Source of the DNA: Pardosa pseudoannulata
Taxonomy: Eukaryota; Arthropoda; Arachnida; Araneae; Lycosidae
Direction: 5' to 3'
Assembly: GCA_032207245.1 (NCBI GenBank)
Contig: CM063504.1
Coordinates: 86,955,575 to 87,019,574 of the forward strand
Length of the DNA stretch: 64,000 bases
The notes below the pieces were generated by a model. It was not told the origin of the DNA. It saw nothing but the letters and a program-made list of their open reading frames with translations, and searched no databases. A program made the translations under genes and the position numbers. Shown in pieces: positions 1-12,732 of this stretch; the first letter of the stretch is position 1; the number at the start of each line of letters is the position of its first letter.

Positions 1-1564
1 TTAATACTGCCAAATGAACACTGTCACTATTAAAATATCTGCTGCATAACCTATCATGTGTTAGAGCAAGAGAATTTAATGTTTCTAATGAACTAGTGAT
101 AGTAACACATTAATGTTAATTTTAGTGTTAATTTTATATTTTACAATGTGAAAAGATTTTTGAGCTAATTCTAAAAATTATCCCTAATTGCTTAAGTTTT
201 GTAGGTGCAGTTGATGCCAAGTTCTTTGTAATAATTGTAAAATTTTTGTACAAATAATCTGAAACATTTATCTAGAGACAAAAGTGTGAGAAGTGAGAAC
301 ATGAGATTTTAATACAATTATAACATGTAAAATAAAGATAAATGTTTATTCACAAGTAACTTTCACTGCATTGTCAAAAATTTTCAAAGGTATAAATAAA
401 AAAGACAATGCTTTCACTAATTTTAATGTATAGAAAATCCTCATAGAAACATGAGTTCCCTTTGTTTGCATGAAAATAATGTAAACTACTGCCATCTGTT
501 AACAATGCACACAAAACCACTTAGATATGAGTTTTATTTATATAAAGAAAGATTATATTGTTTTGCTATCAAATGGTAGCAAAGTTAAAATATTTATGAT
601 TAACCTTTGATATTTTATATTTTTTACAAAATGTGGTATTACTATGCTTAATATCTTTATTAATGACCCTGTTTCATCATTCATAATTTAGCTGAATATT
701 TCTTAAATATTGTCTACTTTACTAGTATTTTAAGTTATGTCATGTACATATAATGCTTAAAAAAGATAATTTAGGTTTATGTTAATTTTTGACTTAGGAA
801 AATCTTAGACTAATCTATTTATGTATTTGGTGTTGCAATGTTATAGCTGCTATTTTATGTTTTCAATTTTAAAAAACAATTTTATATCTGCCTTTTGTAT
901 ACATATTTTTGCAATAAGTAGAAAAAATTCTAGAGTCAGTAATGGCTATGTAACTTAAATTTTCATATTAGCCATGTCAACCTTTTTTATTTTTTATAGG
1001 GTTTTTTGCAATATTACTATTGCAAAAAAAAATTTTACTCTTCTGAATCATGAGATATTATGTACAATCATCGTAAAATTTTTCACATTGCTCTATTCTT
1101 ATTCCACTTCTGCTTAGCATAAAATATATTTTCACAATTTCTGTAACATTATTTAATGTTTGATTAAGCTTAATTATTTAAATGTAATTTAAGAAATCTT
1201 TAAATATTCTTGTAAATTTTTTAAGTATTAAAAAGAAACATTAAAAATACCAATATAATTGTATATGTGTGCATACATTCATAAAATAACTTAGGGTAAC
1301 TGAGTTGTTAGGGGAAGAAAATTTTACAAATCTCAAAGGATAAAAAAATAACTATATGGAAAAATTAACTAAGTTATAAATATTTTTATGCAGTATGTAA
1401 AATTAATATTAAAAAGAAATTTTAACTGTACATTTATTTTCTCAAAGCCTTAAAGATACTCTATATTCAAAATTATTTCTAAAATCAAAATAAAACAGAA
1501 AAAAAACCTTAATTTTTCTTTTACCTATGATTTATAAAATAATTTTATTATAATTTTGTTGTTT

Positions 1565-1711
1565 TTAACCCATTAGCGCCCAGTGATCTATTTTTAGATC
1601 GCTAAACGTAGTGTAGGAAACTAGCTTTTAGGTGCTCTACCCATTCCACACTGCACAGGGGGCAAGACAAAGCATGCATCGCCAAAAATAATTTGGGCGT
1701 TAATGGGTTAA
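1565..1711. mobile_element. piggyBac-like MITE with TTAA target duplications
   Basis: The 147-bp unit is bounded on both sides by TTAA. The ends are inverted repeats: CCCATTAGCGCCCA at the left and CCCATTAACGCCCA read inward from the right, 13 of 14 matching. An inner palindrome around GATCTATTTTTAGATC lies near the left end. TTAA duplication plus CCC-starting termini is characteristic of piggyBac-type elements; there is no coding capacity. Similar TTAA hairpins occur at 10678 and 42448. Confidence 0.6.
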
Positions 1712-4670
1712 GAGAAAGGAATAAATATGAAATATGACTAGATTGATAGTATTTGTGCATCATTTTGAATCTGTTTGCAGTTCTTTCATTATAACCTAAA
1801 AGCAAATGTAAATTAAGTTTACTTTGAAAATGCTTAATTTTGCTTAAAAGAATTTCATAGTGCAGGTAGATTTAAAATGGAGCTTAAAACTGTTTTCTAT
1901 AATTTATATGTGTGTGTGTGTGTATTCATTCTAGGTTTGAAATTTCTAATAAGTATTAATCATTGACTTCTCTAAATCAGTAATTAATTTCATCAAAACT
2001 TTTTTTAAGTCCAAATTTAAATAGAAAAGATTAATGTAAATTTTAAGGTATTTGTATTGTTTTCTGCATTCAAAATGAGATTTCAGTAGTGTGTTGTTTA
2101 AAATTAAAGTAAGACTATATATGACTAGCTCTCTTATAAAATCATAGATGGGTAATTAAAATAAGGGGGATTATTGTACAGTTTTCAGTCTGATTCTTAT
2201 TTTTGTTAAAAAAGATATCATTATTAACTTTAAAAAATTTATCTAAAAATTATATTTTAAAATTTTATCTATCTATATCTTTTTCTCTTTAGTTAGCACT
2301 TCTTAACAGCTTGTTGAACCACTTCACAATTCAGGATTGAAAAGATAAATCTCCTCAAGAAAATGAACTCTTTTTCTTTTTACCTTTCCTTGCTTAAAAA
2401 GAAAAGAATTTTTCTATTTTGTAAATTTTATTAAAATAAAAACATATTAGCATTTAACTTTGTTTTCCTTTCACATATATATAATTTTTTTTTGTGTGTG
2501 TATGTATGTACATTTATATATATTAGACCTTCAATTATCGTATGTGATCTAAGAATCAGTTACTCTTTTCTTAGGTTTGAATTAATCTGAAATGTTCAGA
2601 TTTTTCTTCTTGTCAGTTGAAGAAAATTTGGATTAAATATCATTTTGTAAATGGAGAAATCATAGCTCTGAAACAACATATTTTAGTTGGAAATTAATCA
2701 AAGATCTTGATTGTGTATCTGATATAATTTTAGTGTATGTTTACTACAGTTTTTATTATTATTTATTTGTTTCTAATAAGGGAGAAAAACCTTTAGATCG
2801 TCTATATATAATTATGGTATTCTTATTTTAGATTTTTAATTTATTTTTACTACTTACTATCTTTTTGTGAGAACTTATTTATATTAATATAATTATTTAG
2901 CTCTAATAATCTTTTTAGTAAAAATTTTATTCATAAGTAATAATTAAGTTTGCAAAACTTCTTAATTGTTAATCCTTTTAAAAGGAAATGGGGAATATAA
3001 ATCTCTTCTGGTTTAACAACATTTTGGTAATGTTTTATTTAATTCTAATCTGTGTTTTTTGCATAGATTCTGCAAGAGTCAATATTATTTAATCTAGATT
3101 TTAGACTTATAAACATTAATCAAAAGTTCTTGATTGAAATACTTTTTGATATAATTAAATAGCTATAAATAATTTGGATATTTCTGTGTTTTTCTTTTAT
3201 AAACAGTACATATCTTTTTATAGTTTTAAAAATTAATTTTTATTATACATTTATAACAAATGTAGGACCTATGTAAAATCTACTATTATATGCACATGAT
3301 TACAACAAAAGAATTTTATTACAGATCATTTATTAAATATTTTCTTGTTTATAGGGATAATTATTAAATATTGCAATTAAATCAGGAATTTGAAATTATA
3401 TTTAATCCTAAGTTAACAAGTAAATTTGTTAGTTTTTATTAGATCTAATTACTAGTGAAATGTTTATACACATTTTCAGATGCTGGCCTGTTTCAAGAAT
3501 TTAAAGGAAAATTTGAAATTAGGGGACAGGAGTACAATGAAAAAAATTAATCTTTTATTAATATTATTTTTTAAATATCTAAGATTATTGTACAAATTTA
3601 CTATGTATTTTGGTTCTGATGCTTATAAATTTCATGTGTATTTTTCCCATATATATATATATATAATATACATATTCTTAAGGTTTATTAAACAAGAATT
3701 TCTTTGAATACCATAGAAATTAATATATCCATTAAGCAATTTGATACAAGCACATGATTTTTACCTTAATGGCATAGACAAACTTTGTGGAAAGTACTGT
3801 AAAAAAGAGGAATATGGATACCATTCAATATCTACAAAGCTATTAAATTTTTTTATGTTTTGTCTATTTATCTATTTTAGAGTAAATTTACCTCTTTCAA
3901 TTAGTCTAAACAATGGTACATTTTAATTTATTTTTATTATTAAATAAGATATTAAAAATTGTGGAATATATTTTTAAAAAGATTTTAGATTCCTTGAAAA
4001 TTTTTACAACTGTGTATTTGTATTTAAAATGTAAAATAAAGTTTTCAGTTTAAGGATGAAAAAATAATTTCTACTTACCTATAACTCAAACTCTTAAAAT
4101 TAACAAAATTAAGACTAAATTTATGGAAGTAATATTCATCTGAATATGATTACTTTGATTTCTTCTTATTTTTGTGAACCACTTTGTATTAGGATTCTGA
4201 TTGCCATGCCCATATTTAAAGTTATGAAAATTTTGAAAAAATAAGCAGTTCTCCAATTAAGATGTCTTAATATTCGATATGTACAAGATTACTATTTTAG
4301 AAACTTTTATTTTTTTCTATAGAGAAAGTCTAAAAACTCAATTTAATATGTGCCTTTTGCAAATTGTTGAATTTTTGTTTTCCTTGACATATTTATGGAT
4401 CTGTATGAAGCTATAAAGTAGTATAAAAATTGATAAAAGCATTAAAATAATTTATTTCCAGAAGTTTTTCTAATATTTATTTCTATTAATGCTTTTTTAA
4501 GTATCATCAGTTTATTATTCTATAAATACAAGGAGATATAAAGCTTTAATTAATAATTTGTATATAGGAGCGTAATTGTTATTCTTAAAACTCCTCTACA
4601 CATTCACTCATCCACTATTATTATATTTCTCCCAGCATTTTTTTTTACTTTTGGAAGATTGCCACTATAT

Positions 4671-5004
4671 AATCACACTGTGAGCCTCTATCCTCTACAT
4701 ACTGCAGGTTACTACAGTCTGTAACTTCCAGAAATCAATATTGTCAGTTGCATTATGAATGTAAGGATCAATTAACATGTGAAAGAGATTTTATCAGGTT
4801 ATCTAGATTATTTCTTAATAATACTTAAAACTATGATAATCACAGTGTGAGGCTCTATTTTCTCCATTACATTAGTTACCTCAATCTATACATTCCTGAA
4901 AGCAAATAAATCTGCACCAGTTGCTGCAATACATAAGAATTGGTTCATGTGCAGAATAAATTTTATCCAGATATCTGAAATATTTCTTAGCAATGATTAA
5001 AATT
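4671..5004. repeat. Diverged tandem duplication, ~167-bp unit
   Basis: Two head-to-tail copies start with AATCACACTGTGAG at 4671 and AATCACAGTGTGAG at 4838. Similarity continues through matching blocks (GTTACnnCAnTCTnTA, CAGTTGC, GATTTTATC/AATTTTATC, ATTTCTTA) to the end of each copy. Divergence is substantial, so the duplication is old. No function is apparent. Confidence 0.6.
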
Positions 5005-5251
5005 TGACAATACTGTTACATAGATTATAAAATTCTATTAAATTCCAGTCAATTAAACATTGAAGCAAATTCAAACTTCTCATATAGGTGGGTTTACGTG
5101 TGTATATACATATATATATATACATGCACATACATACATATATCAGTCTCATTTAGTGAAGGCAATATTTTGGACATAATTTGAAGTCATTGTTAAATTA
5201 TCTTAAAAGTTTTGTCATTAAATGTAATTTTACAGAAAACCACAAATTTGC

Positions 5252-5275
5252 AAAAAAAAAAAAAAAAAAAAAAAA
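5252..5275. repeat. Poly(A) tract
   Basis: An uninterrupted run of about 24 A, 105 bp upstream of the terminal exon's acceptor. Other long homopolymers lie at about 26155-26180, 35091-35113 and 45969-45994 (all T). Confidence 0.9.
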
Positions 5276-5379
5276 GAATTTGAAAGTTTTATTTCTGTTT
5301 TAAATTCATTCAAAATTATTTTAGTGTAGTGAAAATAAAAGTAAGCATTGAATTATATTTGTACTAATTTTATTCATAG

Positions 5380-5595
5380 AACACATTTTGGAAAGAAAGC
5401 AAAGGAAGGCTACGACAAGCACTTTCCCCTGCTAGCACACCACCTGGAAGTCCAACTCGAAGACGAGCTCGCTCAGCTTCTCCCCCAGCAAAATCTCGTC
5501 GAATGGAGACAATGTCAACACGGGGTTCTTCATCAGAGGAAGATGCTTCCGATGATGAACTTAATTGGTTTAATAAACACAGTACTGGGATTTAA
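5380..5595 (+). CDS. Terminal coding exon of an unidentified gene (Ser/Pro/Arg-rich, acidic C-terminus)
   Basis: An acceptor (TTCATAG) ends at 5379. Reading phase 0 from 5380 gives 71 residues ending in TAA at 5593-5595. It begins NTFWKESKGRLRQ, continues through a basic proline-directed stretch (STPPGSPTRRR, then SASPPAKSRR) and ends in a serine/acidic segment (SSSEEDASDDELNWF). Such SP/TP sites followed by an acidic tail look like a disordered, phosphorylated C-terminus. Two polyadenylation signals follow within 170 bp, supporting a last exon. I do not recognise the family; earlier exons are outside the window or unrecognised within it. A second frame is also open here (it continues to 5674), but its composition is less protein-like. 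Confidence 0.55.
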   Translation, partial: NTFWKESKGRLRQALSPASTPPGSPTRRRARSASPPAKSRRMETMSTRGSSSEEDASDDELNWFNKHSTGI

Positions 5596-5718
5596 AATTT
5601 TCATAGGCTATTTCTTTTTACAAATCATTTTTAGTCACTCTGTGTTCACATTCTTATATGTATGTACAATATGATCTACCTGTTTGCAGAGAGAAAAAGT
5701 TTTATTTATTGTATTCTA

Positions 5719-5765
5719 AATAAATACCTCTTTAAAAAATGTTTTGTTGAGGGACAACGAATAAA
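5719..5765 (+). terminator. Polyadenylation signals of the terminal exon at 5380
   Basis: AATAAA occurs at 5719-5724 and again at 5760-5765, about 125 and 165 bp after the stop codon, with T/GT-rich sequence between and after. In this AT-rich DNA the hexamer alone is weak evidence; its position after a stop makes it plausible. Confidence 0.45.
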
Positions 5766-8700
5766 TATTTAAGTTAAATTGTTTTTCTTCATTTTGTATA
5801 TAAAAATTTCATAATAGTTTGTAAATATTTTTTAAAATATAAAGTATTTTAGTAGAGACCATTAAATATAAGTTGAAAGCAGACACTTGGTAAAATAAAC
5901 TTGTTTTCTGTTAAACTTTTTCAGTGGGGTTTGTTACAATTTTTAGTTATAATAAATTATATGTGTTTGCACTTACCTGTTGTTTGTTGCATATTGTTAC
6001 ATAATGTAAAATATAAATTTCTGAAAGTTTTTCAATATGAAACTTGTTTTATGCTAAGTATTCATGCTATGAGTAGTAAAATTTAAAAACATTTCAAGAT
6101 AAGGAGAGTATTTTTTTCCTTAGTGAAAACATTTTCAAAAAATATTGGTTTAATTGCTAATTTTGATATAAGCAAACATAACTTGCATTTAATTAATATT
6201 TTGTGGTATTGCTAATTTATTTTCTATTTTATTCAACTTTTCTCAGCAACATAATTAACCTAGAGGGGTTACATGAAGTTAAAACTAACTGCTTTTGAAG
6301 TTTATATACCAAGTTCAAAATAAGAGTAATTATTGCCCATGTGGAGGAGGCAGCTACATCACTCTTATTCTTTTCTCACCTTTTATGTATTTGTATGTTT
6401 CCTCATTTCATTCACCAATTTTGCTTTTACATAAGCTGAGTAGCCAAAATGTATATAAGGTGTTATAACTTTATTAAAATATAAAAATCCATATCTCCAT
6501 CCAATTTACCTTTTTTTATGTATGAGATGATGTTTAGTGTACTTTCTTTCAAGAATGCTTTTCATTGCATTTACAGTAAGCTTAACTTAATATTCTAAAC
6601 TTGTTGAAAATGTTGAAGATTATACAACATTATTACACTTTAAATACATGATCTTCTGCGCATTAAAAAATTATGAGATAATTTGACCGAATTTTCAAAT
6701 GGATTATGTATATAAATCTTATTACTTTTGCAATACAGAAAAAAAATATATATATATTTTTTTTTTTTCTGATATTATTCAGTTTAGAATTAATTCAATT
6801 TTCTATACCATAAAAATTTATTTTTCTCTTACTCTTAAGAGGGAAAAAGTGTAATGTTTCAATTGACATTCATTTACTGTTTAAGACATTATTCCAAATT
6901 TTCCATGTTCTTTGCTTTAAAAATGTAGTAACATGCTGAGTTACTAACTGTGAAAATGTAAAATCAAGAATAGGACTTCAATCAAATTGAAGTTAATTAC
7001 TCCTATAATTAAAAAATATATATAAAATATGGATTCTTCTTGAAAATTTATGGAATTTTTTATGCATTGATATAAGTTGTGTAGCAGTTTATTTTGTGAT
7101 ATTTTAATGTCTTCTATTTTTTTCTTTTTTCTAAGAAAAAGTTTCTGCTGGCAGAATATCTTAAAATAGGTAAATATATATTAAGCAAATTTTTATGAAC
7201 CTGTGATTGCTGAAAAACCAAAGTTTCATTTATTTAAAAGATCATTTATCGTAACAGCAACATTGTCAATGTAACAAAAGTGTATTATTCCTAAACTATA
7301 TATTTATAGTATTTGACACTTCATTCCAATTTTTCATTCAAAATATTGTGTAAGATTTAATATTTAGATAATTACACATAATTTAATACATTAAATTGAT
7401 GTTATTTACAACTATCTTTTTACAGTACATAACCAGTTATGTAATGGATTCTATTTGATTTTCATTATTTCACTTTAATGTAGCAGTCATAGAATTTGTT
7501 ATGTCTATATTACAGTAGAATTATATTAGTTAAATAAAAGACTAAAGTATTACTTTTCTAACCACAGCGTTAATTTGTTTCCTTTAAAACTGCCAAATAT
7601 GCATGGAATCATGTAGAGATAAGTAATGTTTTGATAGAACTTATATTCATTGTAGCTGCTTTCTTGTGTCACAACATGTATAATTATTTGATTGCAATTT
7701 TGTTTTAATAGTTTCTTAAATAATATTTTGTGGTAAAATATCTTTTAAATGTATTGTTAAGATTGTTTTATTTATGTTTACTATACTATAAGTTAACTTG
7801 AGATTTTATTTAAAATGTTTTGTACATAAATTATATGCCTGAAAAAAGCTTAATTTGTGCTCTTAGCCATGTACTTTAGAACATAAAAACTGTACATTGG
7901 CATTTTTTAATAAAATCTTTTATTTAATCGTTAATTTATATTTAGTATAAGTGTGTACATGCTAATTTATCATTCCAAAATTTATTGAATCAACTTCTTT
8001 TGAAAGGTCTTTTTCTTTAATGAAAATTTGAGTTACAGGCTAGTCAACTTGATGTGCAAAATATAAAATTGATTGTTTGTACATTTCATTTTTCTGTTAT
8101 TTCAGTGCTCTATCAAGTTACTATTTATTGCTAATCTGCAGCAGACTATATTTATATAACTTATTTTTTATTGTAAATATGTGCTATTTATTTTAAAAAT
8201 TTATATTGCTATAAATGTAATATGTTGATATATTGATTAAAATTTCTACTTACTATTATTTATTTGGATTATTCTATTTATAAATGTTAAACATATTTAT
8301 TTTATGTGTTTAAATATTAGTTAATGTATATCAAAGTAATATTTGCAGTTAAAATACAGTAACTTTGTTGCTTGTATTTGAAATGTAAAATCTTCCCATT
8401 CTTTCTGCCTATAAATTGTTTGATCAACAAAAATACTGTTTAAAACATTAAGTAAGAATGAGCTTATGGAAATAGTTTTTTAAATAGTAGTAAGTGTATT
8501 AATCCATGTGCCTGTTGTATAATATTTCTGCTTAAGGTGTTTATTTAATAATTGTTAATTTATTGATTTGTTACGTATAATTCTAATTGAACTCAGTCAA
8601 TATTGCGTAGATTGTACATATTAATCAAGTTCATGACTTAATTCATTCCAATAAATTGACCTTTCAAAATTTCTGGCAATATATCAACTTCAGAATTCAA

Positions 8701-10074
8701 TTAATCTTTATACATGAAGCCATGTATTTAATGTCTAGTTTAGTTAGAAATCTTTTGTTGTGTATTCCACCTACATCTGCTGTAATGAAAATGGGGGTTG
8801 CTATAAAATGATGTAGTGGGGGGCAAAAAAGAATTTTGTTCTTAAAATGTGATTGTTGACATATTTAAATGTTTAAAAAATTTTCATTTCTACTATGCTA
8901 TTTTTTTGGATTCATGAAAACTTAATGTTTGATATCACCAAACTTGAAAAAATATAGAGTTTTGATAAGTGTGTTTGTATATGTGTATTTATATATTTTA
9001 TGTACATAAATATATATTTAATATACTCACACACAAAAATCATAAAACTTGTATCTGATTAAAGAAGGTTCAGCTGAAAATGATCAGAACTGTTTGATAA
9101 ATGCAAGTGGTAAAACATATGAATAGAGTGCAATATTGAAGCAAATTTAAAGTTAACTGTATTTTTGTAAAAGTTATATTCAATTTCTTTATACTTGAGC
9201 TATAGTAATGAATGATGCTTCAGGCAAATGCTTAAATTTTTTTCTGCTTAGTTTTTATATTTAATATATTGAAATTTTAATTGTAAAAACATTTTAAATG
9301 TTGCACTTACATTCATTCACAGAATTAATAAATTTGATTTAGAATTGTCTTTCTTTATTAAGTCAATGATTATTTATTGTTTTGTGAAATATCCACATAC
9401 TTTAATAAAGAAACATAAATCTCATATCCATTTGGCATGAATACTTTGAAATTAATATTTTTAAGTTACCTATTTTGTTAAGAATTTCAAGTGACACAAT
9501 TCAATTCTTTGTTACTTTAAGGGCATTTAAATTTAGCTCAGTTGATAATGATCATTTTTGAGATTGGAGATTTAATTTTAAAGTGAAAAAGTACTTTTAT
9601 ATGCAACTGATACCTAAGTAATGGTGCAAAATTGTTACATCATTGGTTACCAGCCTATTTAAAAAAGAAAAAAATATATAGATCAGATATGACTCACTTA
9701 AAATCAGAAACTACTTACTATTAATGTTTAAAAGTATCTATTCTCACAAGATATGAATATGAAAGTAAACATATCTCAACAAATTAATACATTGGAGGGG
9801 GAATCCCGTAAAAGAAAAGTGGAGGCTTAAAATTTAAAAAAAAGAATAAACAGTACACAAAATAATCAAAATATTTTATACCTAGACAAATTACAGATAA
9901 ACAACTGACTTTCAACACCGCTTTAAAAAAGTTATACCTATATACGTTTTTTGTAATGTATTTTAAACATGGAAAAATATTTTTCTACTTATTTAAAATA
10001 TGATACAGTAATTTAAAATCATATTTGCAAGTAATAAAAACTGGTAAAAGCACAGAATCTTTTAAAAATAAAAC
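5766..10074. other. AT-rich intergenic stretch, no gene seen
   Basis: I see nothing beyond short AT-rich ORFs and microsatellite-like TA runs (for example near 6747-6757 and 8990-9020). It lies between the 3' end of the plus-strand gene at 5595 and the 3' end of CINP, so it should include both 3' UTRs. I could not pick a convincing CINP polyadenylation site. Confidence 0.6.
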
Positions 10075-12678
10075 CTATTTTATTTCTGAAAATAATTCTA
10101 ATTCACATATAATACCATCTAACAACATATTCAATCTAAATTTATCAATTGCAGGTTCATATTTCCAACAAGATTCAAAAAACAGAAATACTGACTTTTC
10201 ACTGATAGTACATATTTCTTTAGATATAGAAGATTTCACTGAAAGTTCTTCTTTAAACATAGACGCTATTTCTTCTGCAACAGTACCTGAAATATTGATA
10301 TACTATATTAGTTTTATAAAAGGATAATCCATCTATCACTATACATCTGTACAAATTAACTAATAACAACCATGATTTTCTCAAAATATTAGTCCCATAA
10401 TCTCATTTATTTAAAGTAAAAACTTCTATTGCATGCATTTTAATTCAAAACATAATTTCATATTTATTTTACATAGTAATGAAGAATTTTAATTTTAACT
10501 GACCAATAAATTGTCCTTACTTTAGCTAAAATCTTTTTGCACTTGTCAGTCATTTGTATTATTTTCATATATGAAATAGAAGTCTAATTCCTTTTATATT
10601 ACTGTATTGAACATATAGTGTTTTGAAAAGGAATGGATCTTTTGTAGTAGCCCTGTATGATAAATTTGGCCTAATTATTAACCCTTTATGATGCATACCT
10701 CGAAATGTGATGTCAAGGTATGCATCCTAAAGGGTTAAGCACATGTAAGCTAATATTTCGTTGGCAGAAGAAGAAAAATTCTTGGTTTAAAAAAAAGTAC
10801 CTACTGACAGAACATCATACCAATCTAGATTCAACTATTACATTCTATCATTCTATACATGCATCAGTCAAGCAAACTTCTGGAATACACTTATTGCAAT
10901 TTCAGATTTTACTGTTATGCATATTAAAGTGTAAACCTTCATGACCCATAACAGATTATCCATACTAGAATTGGGATTTAAAGCATTATTTCAACTGCTT
11001 CAAAGGCACTGGTAGAAATACATATGAATACATCAATATTTTTCTGTTGTACTGTAGTAGTTGAAGAGCAGTAGCATTGGTGTTTGTTACATTGAAATTT
11101 TTCATTCATTTGCAATCAGAATGAAATAAAGATCCAGCAATATTTCTATTAAGATATTTACCCTTTTATTTTTTTCCTTAAAATACTCATCTTTATTACC
11201 ATAATATATATTATCACCATATTTTACCATATGATTATAGGAAGTAGTAAAAATTATACATACAATATGCACCTTGAATTTTTGCCCCAAGTTTTTAGAA
11301 AAAAAGTATGTTATATACAAGTTAATACAGTATATATGTAATATATTAAAGATTTATCTTAAAAGCAACTAAATTATCTTCCAGTTTTAATTCTCATTTC
11401 ATGATGAAGAAAAGCACCTCAATCCAAGAAGTCAGCTTACTTTCTTTTTCCCATGAATAAAATCCTTAACTTGCAAGTCTACCCCTTTGTTCCACATAGC
11501 TCTCGAGAGATCAGCATGAATCACCAAACCTTGAGCTCAGGCAAAACAATTTCAGTAGCCACCTAGACACATATAGAGTACAAAAATGTGAAGGTAGATG
11601 ATTTTCTTGAGAATTCAGTCTTTGTCTAGAGGCCAAAATTGTACATTTCTATCAGATCTCTAACAACTATCTTGTTAAATGTATATTGCAGTAAATGTCA
11701 TCCAGATCTCAATGTTTGCATAATCAAATAGAATTTTAAGAGTTCTGGTTCACTTAGACAGCTTATTTACATGACTTGAAATAAATGATATTATACATAA
11801 CAGAAAAAAAAACTTGGAGAATCTTTTTCATTCGTTATTCATTCATTCATTTCATTAAAAGTTTCTTCCATTTGTTTAATGGAAGAAACTTTTAAAATGA
11901 ATTTCAATCATTAATAACTGAGAACAAAATTAAAAAGAGTGACTTTTATTAAAAGCAGAAAATGTTTTACAATATTTATCTACAAGAGGTAATTTTATCT
12001 TCTGGAGATTCTTTTCCACAGGGTATCTGCCAAAATAAAATTTTTGAAATCCATGACTTTCCCTGACTTAGCAGATCATTTTCCATGACTTTAAAAAGCT
12101 TTCATTAAAAGTATATATGAATAAAAATTCTGATGTACATACAAATAAAATATATGCTTTTAGAGAAATTACAGGAATTTTATCATAAAGTTTATATACA
12201 ATATCCCTAGAGTTAAACTTATATTTTGTGCAAAAATCTTAACTAATTTTTATTAAAAAATAATAATTATTATATTAATAAAATTTTAATCTACGATTTA
12301 AGAAAAAAAACAGAATAATATACATTTACCCACCCATTAAGCTTTCTTGCTTTGAGTTTCCTTGGTGAATTAATTTTACTTGGCAATATGGTCAATAGGA
12401 TAATACATAAATACCAAACTCAGTAATTACAGTCAAATGACAAGTAAAAATAGAATTAAACAATTCAATGAATTTTTTTTAATCGGTAGTTTAGCGGATC
12501 CATGACTCTCCATGACTTTTACTCATTTTGCTTGAAAAATCGACTTTCCATGACAAAATTAATCCATTGTCTAAATCCATGATTTTTCCTGATTTTCCAG
12601 TTACGCGGAAACCATGTTTCTACATAAAGGTATGAATTAAAAGTTTTAAAATAAAATTTTATTTTTAGACTGTAAACA

Positions 12679-12732
<54 letters not shown>

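Larger units (their letters stand above)
1..5379. other. AT-rich non-coding stretch, probably intronic
   Basis: I see no convincing coding region here. It holds a short TTAA-flanked inverted-repeat element (1565-1711), a (TG)n run near 1911-1923, a diverged tandem duplication (4671-5004) and a poly(A) run (5252-5275). Because the exon at 5380 opens at a splice acceptor, at least part of this stretch is likely the preceding intron of that gene. Small ORFs inside are short, low-complexity and without recognisable domains. Confidence 0.6.

Noticed and set aside
3480..3546. Possible terminal exon after TTTTCAG, reading AGLFQEFKGKFEIRGQEY then a stop
   Set aside because: Only ~22 codons, no matching upstream exon, no recognised family and no clear link to the exon at 5380. 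An open frame this short is common by chance.
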